DNA of 33,359 nucleotides from contig JAGQOZ010000004.1 in the NCBI GenBank assembly GCA_020426955.1, positions 1 to 33,359 on the forward strand, in the 5' to 3' direction. The position numbers and the translations under genes were made by a program. Below, in pieces: positions 1-7,565 of the stretch. The notes below the pieces were generated by a model. The model made no database searches. It was not told the DNA's origin and saw only the letters and a list, made by a program, of their open reading frames with translations. Position 1 is the first letter of the stretch; every line of letters starts with the position of its first letter. This DNA is from Planctomycetales bacterium. Its GTDB lineage: Bacteria; Planctomycetota; Planctomycetia; Pirellulales; Pirellulaceae.

Positions 1-368
1 TTGGCATTTCCAGCCACTTTCGCAAGTTTAGGCAACCACAAAGTAGAGCCGGACGATGTGCCGAACGGCCGCCGAGTGGAGTCGCAATTCGGATTCACCG
101 TTGGAACCAAGTGTCCTAACGACTCAGCAAGCTACTTGATTTTTCCGCAAGTTGGACAACCCACGCGCTACGGGGTGCGACCAAAAGATCCGTGGCGATT
201 TCCCATTTGTGTCGGACGCCATTCCTTTGGCAGTATCGAACAACCGTCGCCGTTTTAATCTCCGACTTGCTGTCTCTAACGGCTTCGTTAGCCGCTCGGG
301 ACGGGCGGGACGGGCAGGGGCATCGATTGGGACACCGTTCGTGCACAATGACGAACCGACATTTGTAT
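1..368. other. Gene-free stretch downstream of the basic-protein gene
   Basis: I find no convincing gene here: the short open frames lack ribosome-binding sites and protein-like composition. One perfect stem-loop is present at 276-291 (CTAACG, loop GCTT, CGTTAG), and a G-rich tract lies at 296-318. Because the gene at 369-1028 reads leftward, this would be its 3' untranslated region. The structured RNA proposed at 1029-2765 may continue here, but hairpins are much sparser, so I cannot set a boundary. Confidence 0.4.
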
Positions 369-1028
369 TTACTTTACGTCGCATGCCCCAAAAGGTCTAA
401 CAATCTCTCTGCGCAGCCGGAGGGCGGAGATGGGGATTTCTTTTTGACCGGTTCCGGTTCTAGCTTTGTTTACCGAGCGGTGGATGGTGAGTAATTGGCG
501 GCGGATCGGAGCGAAGCGTGTGTAGGGAATGCGAGTGAAATCCGCAGCGAGTTGCTCGACGGATCGGCTGTTGGCTCGGTCCAGGAAGAAGGCCTTGAGC
601 TCTTTGTAGGTTTGCGGGTCAATGCGAACGCAGGCGTGCCACTTGGTCTGGCCACCGGCGAGCGTGACGCCGCTGCGGCGATAGCTGATCGAATAGCCTT
701 CGAATTGAATCGGATGGCGACGGCAATCACGAATGCGGTTGCGTTCTTGTTGTTTGAACGGGTGGTGGCCTTCGGTAACCAATAGCAGGAACCAACTGCC
801 GTAGCGAATGTACTGCATATTCGCTAATCCTCGTTTCTTGCGGTAGACGCGTTGCCGGTCACTCAAATCAATTTCGTACTTGGCCACTAGTTTTTGATCA
901 ACGGCACGTGGGTCTTTGTCTGCCGGGATGCGGCCGGTGACGTACCACCAATAACCGTGTCGCAGATAACTCACCGCCACTTGCTGAACGAGCCCTTCGG
1001 GGGAACTTGCCACACATCGATACTTCAT
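369..1028 (-). CDS. Basic 219-aa protein of unknown function, planctomycete-type, next to a giant structured RNA
   Basis: The start at 1028 (protein MKYRCVASSPEG...) is chosen because a GAGG ribosome-binding site lies a few bases upstream; the frame also stays open upstream to 1169. The protein is rich in Arg and Lys and in aromatic residues (HGYWWYVTGRIP, RYGSWFLLLVTEG, FEGYSISYRR), with no signal peptide or membrane segment. I recall close relatives scattered through planctomycete genomes as hypothetical proteins, but I cannot name a domain or activity. The high positive charge fits nucleic-acid binding. It lies immediately downstream, in transcript sense, of about 1.7 kb of hairpin-rich non-coding DNA, so it could be translated from, and bind, that RNA. 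That link is inference. A homing-type or replication-related protein is an alternative. The gene itself is likely real; its function is unknown. Confidence 0.75.
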   Translation of the reverse strand: MKYRCVASSPEGLVQQVAVSYLRHGYWWYVTGRIPADKDPRAVDQKLVAKYEIDLSDRQRVYRKKRGLANMQYIRYGSWFLLLVTEGHHPFKQQERNRIRDCRRHPIQFEGYSISYRRSGVTLAGGQTKWHACVRIDPQTYKELKAFFLDRANSRSVEQLAADFTRIPYTRFAPIRRQLLTIHRSVNKARTGTGQKEIPISALRLRREIVRPFGACDVK

Positions 1029-2765
1029 TGTCCTCACTTCACGGTTGATCGACAGAAAGATGGGGTTGTTGCGGCCAACCCCCAGCCGTTGTGAATTCCT
1101 TGGCAGAAAGTGCACCGGCGTTGGCAAATCAGATTCGACGGAACAAATGTCGTCATCCGTACCAAGCATCTTGCACTTTCATCTGCAGGCACTCGTCGCG
1201 TAGTCAGCACCGCGTGCACTGGTTTCGTCAGTGCACTGCCTCAATACATAGTGCCTGCCATTAAAAACCTCTGCCGAACATTCGGTCGGGCGCAAGGCGC
1301 ACGTCGAGTGTTCGTCGTCAGTCCGCCGCCAAAAGAAGCCACTTTTCCAAGTAGCCACCTTTAGCCGCATCGCTGCCAGCCAAGGAAGCTGACGCACCAT
1401 TCGTGCGCCAGCCATACAACTTCTCGCAGAGTTTTGATTGAGTCGTGTCGAACCACGAATCTCAATCGAATGCTCCTCGGTCCTTTCGTTTCTGCTCCGA
1501 ATCAGGACATCACTCCTGATTCACAGACGGGTTGCGACTGCCTTGCCGCACATGAATTGTCGGTTTTCTTGCGAATACCGCACATATTCATGTCTGAACC
1601 TTCGCCCAGAACACCGTTCGCGCTTCCGCACGAATTCTACTTGGACCACGCTCCCACACTACGGCGTTTCACCAAGCGGTAGGACCGCTCGCTACTTCCA
1701 CATGGCCGACCAAGCCATGCACCGAGTTGCCAAACTCGGAGGCCGCAGTGCTTCCTGCGTTAGTGTCGATCTTCGACTTTGAAGTCACGTCGCTAAGGTC
1801 TGTGACGACCCGGTCCACGTGGGTATGTGCTGCCTTCCGGCAAGCCATACTTTCCGGCTGTGTTAACACGGCCGATTTCCCTCCTACGAAACCAGAAGCT
1901 CGGGGTACCCACCCCACGCAGATTTTCACGGTCTGGCACCGTCTCTTCAAAGTCTTACTGGCAAGCGCTCTCTTACGTTTTCGATGGCGCCTTTCATGGT
2001 TGAGCTTTTCACCGTCGAGCGTTTAACTCGATCGCCGAGGTAGTCAGCCTCGGTGTCTGCTGTTGCCAACAGGCAGCTCCCCACGCCAGCCGCGTTGAGC
2101 GAACTCGATTTGCATCAAGCCCGAACCCCACGGACGGGATTCTCGGGACGAAGGACATGCCACGCCCAGACCACCCGCTTTGTCTGTCACTTGTTACGTG
2201 ACAGGAAATCGCCCAATACAAGGCGATTTCATCGACACGGCTTTCTTCTTTCCCAAATTCTGGAAGCCAAGAAAGTCTTTCCGCATCGCCCGAATTCTTC
2301 ACCTTTGCTGCCAAAGGCTGCCATTGGATAGAACGCTGGGATTACTCCGAATCGAACCACTCCATGACAAACGGAGCGAAAAATTCATCGGGATTACGCC
2401 AACGAGCCTCCATCGCACTGAGCGAACGCGTCTCCACGTACTCAGCGCTAAGAGCCAACACGTTGTCACGTTTTCCAACGCAACAAGGAAGGATGGCAAT
2501 TCCTTCGGTCCTTAGGGCGGCTGATGAGACCACCTTTGCCGGACCCGTTGCCTCTGCGAGGAGATGCCAGCTCTACCACTTTTCGTCCGGTAACTATCGC
2601 TACCGATTTCGAGTGATTGCGTTTTCGCATGAGCATGACGACCGGCGAGTTGTTCGCTCGCCTACATTCGACACGGTAGCAACAAGGCCCATCCTGCACC
2701 ATCGCGAAACAGGCCTGTTCATCATCGCGTGACGTTGCTGTGACGAAGAATTGATTTCACGTTTT
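1029..2765 (-). ncRNA. Candidate giant structured RNA (about 1.7 kb)
   Basis: No open frame here has a ribosome-binding site or protein-like composition, yet stem-loops are packed almost end to end. Perfect or near-perfect examples lie at 1214-1236, 1388-1412, 1436-1467, 1499-1522, 1550-1593, 1675-1689, 1701-1719, 1722-1739, 1744-1759, 1765-1777, 1823-1850, 1856-1873, 2015-2031, 2035-2053, 2184-2204, 2205-2230, 2302-2317, 2618-2629 and 2644-2662. The minus strand is preferred because two apical loops become GNRA tetraloops there (GCAA at 1569-1572, GGAA at 1835-1838), and because a basic protein starts at 1028 just beyond it. Ends are approximate; I see no clear promoter or terminator. It does not show the rRNA or group II intron landmarks I know. 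Alternatives are a hairpin-rich replication or transfer origin acting as single-stranded DNA, or decayed DNA, though decay would not keep so many perfect stems. Confidence 0.6.
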
Positions 2766-2818
2766 TGTCGAGTTTGTGGTAGTGGTTTACTCAAGAATTA
2801 CTAACGAATGGAGGAGTT

Positions 2819-3082
2819 ATGATCGAAACAATTTACAAAGACAAACGTGGCCGCTTGCATCTGAAAATCGTCAAAAAGGCGGGGCAATACGGGCCACAGT
2901 ATTCGGCTATCGTGTATCGACCTTATCAGACCGAAGACAACGACGGCGCAAAGGCTTGGACGGAAACGCATTGGATGGACGAACAAGATATTTTGTCCGC
3001 CCGACGTTTGCACGATATTGCCGACGACATCATCGCGGGTGCCAGGCAGCACGATCATCTGAATTCTGCAGAAGGCGAATAG
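2819..3082 (+). CDS. Small PC4/Whirly-like protein, paralogue 1 (87 aa)
   Basis: A GGAGGAG ribosome-binding site sits directly before the ATG at 2819. The 87-aa product has an N-terminal strand-rich half (IYKDKRGRLHLKIVKKAG, then SAIVYRPYQ), a W-T-ET block, an acidic DEQDILSA segment and a C-terminal helix (LHDIADDIIAG). The same pattern recurs in the products at 26452, 26936, 30004 and 30555, so this is one of five paralogues in the element. The beta-strands-then-helix order resembles the PC4/Whirly/YdbC single-stranded nucleic-acid-binding fold, but that assignment is by eye only. It lies between the hairpin-rich region and the iteron-like repeats, next to rep and parAB, which fits a role in DNA processing or maintenance. 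Confidence 0.7.
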   Translation: MIETIYKDKRGRLHLKIVKKAGQYGPQYSAIVYRPYQTEDNDGAKAWTETHWMDEQDILSARRLHDIADDIIAGARQHDHLNSAEGE

Positions 3083-3102
3083 ACTCGCCAGTCAGCAACA
3101 GG

Positions 3103-3193
3103 ACGTGTCGGAGCCGACATGTTTTCGAAGAACCGATGCGTGTCGCTGCCCACATAAAAATGGCGGCAGGCGTGTCGCTGGCCACATGTTTTT
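3103..3193. repeat. Three iteron-like repeats downstream of rep (candidate origin or operator)
   Basis: Three copies of a roughly 18-bp motif, consensus RCGTGTCGSWGSCSACAT, start at 3103, 3138 and 3170. Copies 1 and 3 are followed by a T-run. Copy 1 is nearly palindromic. Copy spacing is about 35 and 32 bp, close to three helical turns, which suits protein binding on one DNA face. They lie in the 257-bp gap between the convergent small gene and the rep gene. Iterons near a replication initiator are a known origin feature, so an origin or a Rep/ParB site is plausible but unproven. The rest of the gap has only a pair of AAAGTAC motifs (3278-3300). Confidence 0.45.
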
Positions 3194-3339
3194 TGTCGAT
3201 TTTCAGCATTGCGAACGGCGCAACCTGCTGAACCTATTACGGTTTTACCGCGGGCAGCAAGGGATTCCGCGAGCGTACAAAGTACGAATACAAAAGTACT
3301 TGAAATCAAAGGAATCTGTCTGGTTTGATTCTTGTTGAA

Positions 3340-4653
3340 TTAGGCTTTCGTTTTCTCGGCTGCTTGGCGGAAGCGACGCGCATTCTGTTTGGCCTGTATT
3401 TCGGATTGTCCGGCGGCCAGAAAATGACGGAAGATGTCGGCCCGCACGTTTTCCAACGACGTCATGGCCTTTTGCGGAACGGAGGATCGATCGACAACAT
3501 TCGCCTGCTGCTGACGAGCACGTTTCGCGTGTTCGCGTTCTTCGGCCTTGCGGACTTCGTGCCACCAATCGGGCGGACCATCTTGCCCTTTGGCCGCGCG
3601 GTCCAAGTAAAAGCTCAAGTAGGCCGCTGGGCTTCGCTTGAAAAAGCTGAGTCCAAAGCGGTCTCGAGCGGTCAAAGTAATGTCGATCCATTCGCGAAGC
3701 AACGGAGTCGGGTACTTGGCCAACAAACGTTTGGCTTCCAACGGCTGAAAGCCAAGTTCCAACAACGGTTCCAGTTGTGGTGATTCCACCAACGATTTTG
3801 TGTTGCTATTCAATAGGTGCGGTCCACGTGCCATGACTAAGGAATACACGTTCTTGGTACGTTTGTACAATCGCGAGTCGCCTTTTCGCAGGATCCCTGC
3901 CGCTACCAAGCGAGCCAGACAGCGTCGAACTCGAACATTTTGCTCGAAGGGAGGCAGGTCCGCGGCGTAACCCAAGACATTGGTGGCAATATGGTCCACC
4001 GAGATCGCATGAGAGATGTCCTTGCGAAAAAGGATCTTCCTGGCGAACAGATAGAGCCGTCGGCTGGCCACATCCAGTTGCCGGTAGGTTGTCAAGTCAA
4101 AGCGAAGGGCTCCGCGAGCCGCCTTGGCAAATTCGAAGAACAGCGGGTCCCAAATGATTCGCCATGCGCGAGTCGAATCGTCGTCCGAGGGTTGACTGTA
4201 ACTGAAGAATCCGAAGCTGACTTTGCGATGTTCGCTGCGAATGGGATCGTAAAATCCATCGTTGAAGTATCGTACTGCCGCCAGACGGTCAATCGCTTCG
4301 CTCAGTCGGCTGTATTGTCGGCCGCCTCGTCGCGATTTTTCGTCTATCAGTCCCAAGTGACGCAATAGGTAGTGACGTGTGGCATGGAGTTCGCCTCCAT
4401 TTTGTTCGTCCGCGAGTGTTAACGCCAAGAGTCCCCAGACAAAGAGTTCGTCTTGTGGCAGAAGACCAAGCGGGCAGCAGACACGGACTCGTCCGGTGCG
4501 GCGTTTCTTGTGCTGGTCCGTATAGCTGAACGAGGTTTCGTGTACCAAGTCAGACGTAAGCGACATCCTGGCATCCAGTGGACACAGGGCGTGTTCCACC
4601 ATGGTCAGTTGACCTACGCCCGATTGAATTTGCTTGCCGATCGTCTTTGTCAT
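3340..4653 (-). CDS. RepA-like replication initiator (437 aa)
   Basis: The product resembles replication initiators of plasmids and integrative elements. An N-terminal segment (CPLGLLPQDELFVWGLLALTL) is followed by helical, winged-helix-like repeats with RRGGRQYSRLSEAIDRLAAV and, further on, LTTYRQLDVASRRLYLFARK. This order is typical of RepA-type proteins, where a first winged helix is followed by a second with the TYRxLxxxxRRLY pattern. The C-terminal third is basic and helical (KAEEREHAKRARQQQANV), possibly for DNA contact. The gene is divergent from parA, with a 54-bp spacer, the usual layout of a plasmid maintenance module. No strong ribosome-binding site precedes the start; an internal Met at residue 18 is possible. 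Inferred role: starting replication of the excised circle at the nearby repeats. The RepA-like call is moderately secure and the exact family is not. Confidence 0.7.
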   Translation of the reverse strand: MTKTIGKQIQSGVGQLTMVEHALCPLDARMSLTSDLVHETSFSYTDQHKKRRTGRVRVCCPLGLLPQDELFVWGLLALTLADEQNGGELHATRHYLLRHLGLIDEKSRRGGRQYSRLSEAIDRLAAVRYFNDGFYDPIRSEHRKVSFGFFSYSQPSDDDSTRAWRIIWDPLFFEFAKAARGALRFDLTTYRQLDVASRRLYLFARKILFRKDISHAISVDHIATNVLGYAADLPPFEQNVRVRRCLARLVAAGILRKGDSRLYKRTKNVYSLVMARGPHLLNSNTKSLVESPQLEPLLELGFQPLEAKRLLAKYPTPLLREWIDITLTARDRFGLSFFKRSPAAYLSFYLDRAAKGQDGPPDWWHEVRKAEEREHAKRARQQQANVVDRSSVPQKAMTSLENVRADIFRHFLAAGQSEIQAKQNARRFRQAAEKTKA

Positions 4654-4707
4654 GTGCTTTAACCGAATTAAACCATCGTTTCATAGCACAACGACTTGGA
4701 AAGCAAC
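4654..4707. promoter_or_regulatory. Divergent rep/parA control region
   Basis: The 54 bp between the two start codons must hold both promoters unless they lie inside the genes. The stretch is A/T-rich and bracketed by a short inverted repeat (GTGCT at 4654, AGCAC near 4685), a possible operator. No convincing -35/-10 pair stands out. Confidence 0.35.
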
Positions 4708-5613
4708 ATGGAAAAGAAAGCAGCCACCTATTTTTCTGAGACCACACTGGATCCTCAACGAAGCCGAGAACTTACAGATAATTGCCACTGGCAATCGTGC
4801 TTCTCGCGGCCGCAAACGTTTTGTTTCATCAACCAGAAAGGAGGCGTCGGCAAGAGTTCGACCTGCTTTCACTTAGCTGGCGCCTTCGCTGATATGAGGT
4901 TTCGCGTGTTGGTCATGGATGTCGATCCGCAAGGCTCCATCAGCCAAGGGTTCTTCGGTTCGGCGACAGTCGAAGAGTTGGCCGCCAGCGAAACGGTGAC
5001 CAGTGTATTTGCGGATACCTGGACCACTGGCGATGCTGCACAACTGCGGCCGACCCGTTTCGAGCGAATCGATGTTTGTCCAGCCAATCTTGAACTGGCC
5101 GACTACAACACACCGCGCCCAGAAACGCTTGGCTTAGATCAGTTCGCGTTGCGGGAATTCATCGACTCGCAAACCGGTTACGATATCGTCTTGATAGACT
5201 GCCCACCCAATCTATATCGCTGCAGTTGGTCGGCGATGATTGCGGCCGATTGGGTTGTGATTCCGGTCACGCCTGAGGACTTTGGGACGCAAGGGCTACG
5301 AGCGGTACATCAGGCCATCGAGAACGCGCGTGCACTCAATCCAAACCTGCGTCGACTCGGACATCTCGTGACGCGTTCCGATGGTCGCATGCTGGTGCAC
5401 AAGGCTTACGAACGTCGACTAAGAACGAAGTACGGCAATTTGGTGCTGGATACACTGATGCCGGAATTGTCGGCGTTCAAACTGGCGTTGGCGGCCCGAA
5501 CTCCAGTGGTACTGCATGATCAACGATGTCGAGCGACTGATTTGACACAAGAATTGGCGCGTGAGATTCTGGAACGAGCAACCGTCCGACAAGCGAGGAG
5601 GCAAGTGGCCTAG
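4708..5613 (+). CDS. parA: ParA family partition ATPase
   Basis: The deviant Walker A motif is clear (FINQKGGVGKSS, about residues 41-51), followed by the Walker A' segment (VLVMDVDPQGS) and Walker B (DIVLIDCPPN), the hallmarks of MinD/ParA ATPases. Length, 301 aa, is normal for ParA. ATG 4708 is preferred over an in-frame TTG at 4696 because a GGAAAG sequence lies in front of it. ParA with ParB moves DNA copies apart by ATP-driven patterning on the nucleoid. The gene is followed one base after its stop codon by parB, so the two are surely co-translated. The roughly 35-residue N-terminal extension before the ATPase core has no clear DNA-binding motif. Confidence 0.93.
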   Translation: MEKKAATYFSETTLDPQRSRELTDNCHWQSCFSRPQTFCFINQKGGVGKSSTCFHLAGAFADMRFRVLVMDVDPQGSISQGFFGSATVEELAASETVTSVFADTWTTGDAAQLRPTRFERIDVCPANLELADYNTPRPETLGLDQFALREFIDSQTGYDIVLIDCPPNLYRCSWSAMIAADWVVIPVTPEDFGTQGLRAVHQAIENARALNPNLRRLGHLVTRSDGRMLVHKAYERRLRTKYGNLVLDTLMPELSAFKLALAARTPVVLHDQRCRATDLTQELAREILERATVRQARRQVA

Positions 5614-5614
5614 C

Positions 5615-6541
5615 ATGGCAACCACCAAGAGCAAGCTGGAAGTTTTGGAACAAAACCTGGACGAATCGATTGGCGAACGGTTTCAATCGTCTATTCGACC
5701 TCGATTGAGTCCCGTTGCATCTCGTAAAGATATTGGTCGTCGACCATTGCGTAGTTTTGGCAGCATTCGTGTCGATCAAGTCATTCCCGATCCCCATCAG
5801 CCGCGTACCGAGTTCAGCGACGAATCGATTCTGCGTCTCGCCCAAAGCATTCGCAAGGAAGGTCAATTCGCACCGATACGTGTTCGCTGGTCAGCGGACC
5901 ACGATAAATGGATTATCGTCTATGGCGAACGGCGTTGGCGAGCGGTCCAAGCAGCGCAGCTAGAAACGATAGATTGCCATTTCGACGAACGCGAACTGTC
6001 GGCTACAGAAATCCTCGAGCAGCAGATGATCGAGAATCTACTGCGAGACAACCTGACTCCCATGGAACAGGCCAAAGGGTTTTCGAGCCTGATGGAGCTG
6101 CACGGCTGGAACGGTAAACAGTTAGCGGAATCGCTTCACGTCACGCCGTCTACTGTAAGTCGCGCCTTGGCATTGCTTGACCTGCCACCCGAAATTCAGG
6201 CACGAGTAGACGCCGGTGAAATGGCTGCTCGTTCTGCCTACGAATTAACAAAATTAAGTGATCCGCAGGAGCAACGCGAATTGGCGGGCAGTATTGCCGG
6301 AGGGATGTCACTGCGAGAAACCCAAGCCGCCGTTTCGGCCAAGCGTATGTTAGCGAAGCCAAAGAAAGCAGGTCGTCCTCGAACCAAACGGCTCGAATTC
6401 CGAGCGGAGAACGGCTGGCGCATCGTCGCGACGCCGCCAAGTGATGGTTCGAACCGGACGTATGACGATCTTAGGGAAGCCATCGACCATGTGGTAGAAG
6501 ATGTGGAATCGCGAATCCGCGCGAATATTCGGATCGATTGA
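5615..6541 (+). CDS. parB: ParB/Spo0J-type partition protein (CTP-binding, parS-loading)
   Basis: ParB motifs are in order: VDQVIPDPHQPRTEF at about residues 53-67, the nucleotide-binding box YGERRWRA at about 103-110, ENLLRDNLTPMEQAKGF at about 140-156, and a helix-turn-helix at about 167-188 (KQLAESLHVTPSTVSRALAL). At 308 aa it is a typical ParB size. ATG 5615 is used because it directly follows the parA stop; the GAGGAG site at 5595-5600 is farther away than usual. Known family role: it binds parS and spreads as a CTP-dependent clamp. I found no canonical parS, so the site may diverge or be the repeats near 3103. Confidence 0.92.
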   Translation: MATTKSKLEVLEQNLDESIGERFQSSIRPRLSPVASRKDIGRRPLRSFGSIRVDQVIPDPHQPRTEFSDESILRLAQSIRKEGQFAPIRVRWSADHDKWIIVYGERRWRAVQAAQLETIDCHFDERELSATEILEQQMIENLLRDNLTPMEQAKGFSSLMELHGWNGKQLAESLHVTPSTVSRALALLDLPPEIQARVDAGEMAARSAYELTKLSDPQEQRELAGSIAGGMSLRETQAAVSAKRMLAKPKKAGRPRTKRLEFRAENGWRIVATPPSDGSNRTYDDLREAIDHVVEDVESRIRANIRID

Positions 6542-6579
6542 CGCTTTACTTTGCGCGTCGATCCATGCTAGGAAGGATT

Positions 6580-6816
6580 ATGCTTCAATCATTTCGTGGA
6601 ATCATCGATCAAGTTGGCTTGTGTAGCTTCCGAGAAGAATCGGAGCGGCCACGCTGTTGTCCGTTGTCGGCGAATCTGGCCGAGTTTTGGGCAGTGGTCG
6701 ATACGACTCATCTGCCGACCATCTGTGATGCCGTGCGCCGAGGCGACCGACGAGCCGCCCTTTCGCTGTTGTGGGAATTGTCCGTGTCGGTCGGTTGGGT
6801 CCATCAGCTCCGCTAA
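6580..6816 (+). CDS. Small hypothetical protein (78 aa)
   Basis: The start is placed at ATG 6580, which has GGAAGG just upstream; a TTG at 6538 overlapping the parB stop is the alternative. The product has an N-terminal FRGIIDQVG segment, a PLSANLAEFWAVVDTTHLP centre and a helical RRGDRRAALSLLWELSVSVG end. I recognise no domain. It sits 39 bases after parB and 24 bases before the next gene on the same strand, so it probably belongs to the parAB transcript. Confidence 0.5.
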   Translation: MLQSFRGIIDQVGLCSFREESERPRCCPLSANLAEFWAVVDTTHLPTICDAVRRGDRRAALSLLWELSVSVGWVHQLR

Positions 6817-6839
6817 CTTTGCCGCATCACCGGAGGCCC

Positions 6840-7553
6840 ATGCGTAGAACGTCGTTCACCCAGAAGTTGCGGAACCTGTTTGCAGACCGTTTGCCGTCGA
6901 GTGATCTCGAAGATTCTGCCGATGCCATCGTCCACGGCATTGAGCGGATCACGACCATCGCGCCCGAATCATCGTTGGTTTATCAAAACGTCGTGGCGCA
7001 GCGACTTCGTGACATGGCGGCCCAAGTTGGTTCGCTGCGCGATGGCCGAATCCTGTTCTCTTCGACGGAAACCTGGCGAACAGTGTACGAAGATGTACTG
7101 CAAAGTTGTCAGACCCGGCGTTATCTGAGCGTGGCCTTGATTCGCTCGGATGACTATTGGCGAGACCATCCCGGCGAAAACAGCTTGGATTTTAATTTTC
7201 GACTGGTGAATCATGGATTTTACGTCCATCGATTGTTTGTTATTGACGACTTCTTCTGGCCCAAGACCGCTCGGACTCCTTCTCAGGAATTGCACCACTG
7301 GATTCTAAAACAACACTTTGCCGGAATTGAAGTGAGTTTGGTGCGAATGGCAGATTTAGAGCAAGACGCGCCGCTGGCCTGCGACCTGGGTATCTATGGC
7401 ACCGACGCTGTGGGTTGGCAAACGACTGACTTCGAAGGTCGAAGTGTTCGCTACGAAATTTCGTTCAATGCCCGCGATGTCGTCGAAGCCGAAGTGCGTT
7501 GGAAACAATTGCTACTATATGCAGAATCGCTGAGTGAAAGTTCGGCAAAATAA
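6840..7553 (+). CDS. Hypothetical protein (237 aa), possible PLD-like or effector domain
   Basis: A GGAGG site lies four bases before ATG 6840. The protein starts with a basic segment (MRRTSFTQKLRNLFADRL), continues through a helical region, then an alpha/beta region with YLSVALIRSDDYW, YVHRLFVIDDFFW and IEVSLVRMADL, and ends in an amphipathic helix. Alternating hydrophobic strands after a Thr/Arg segment recall the regulatory fold sometimes fused to transcription factors and related to phospholipase D domains, but no HKD motif is present, so catalysis is unlikely. It ends 12 bases before the convergent aminotransferase-like gene. Co-transcription with parAB is likely; its function is unknown. 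Confidence 0.6.
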   Translation: MRRTSFTQKLRNLFADRLPSSDLEDSADAIVHGIERITTIAPESSLVYQNVVAQRLRDMAAQVGSLRDGRILFSSTETWRTVYEDVLQSCQTRRYLSVALIRSDDYWRDHPGENSLDFNFRLVNHGFYVHRLFVIDDFFWPKTARTPSQELHHWILKQHFAGIEVSLVRMADLEQDAPLACDLGIYGTDAVGWQTTDFEGRSVRYEISFNARDVVEAEVRWKQLLLYAESLSESSAK

Positions 7554-7565
7554 ATGTTGGCGTGG

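Noticed and set aside
1029-2765. Several open frames of 60-150 codons on both strands
   Set aside because: They overlap one another, lack ribosome-binding sites and cut through perfect stem-loops; composition is not protein-like.
1029-2765. Ribosomal RNA or group II intron
   Set aside because: I could not find the conserved rRNA segments I know, nor a GTGYG start, domain V hairpin or reverse transcriptase gene.
1-3000. Left attachment site of the element
   Set aside because: No copy of the tRNA 3' end was seen; the left end is probably beyond the window.
3325-4368. Plus-strand open frames opposite the rep gene
   Set aside because: They are reverse-frame shadows; the minus-strand frame has clear RepA-like segments.
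4654-6541. Canonical parS palindrome
   Set aside because: No match to the standard TGTTTCACGTGAAACA type was found.
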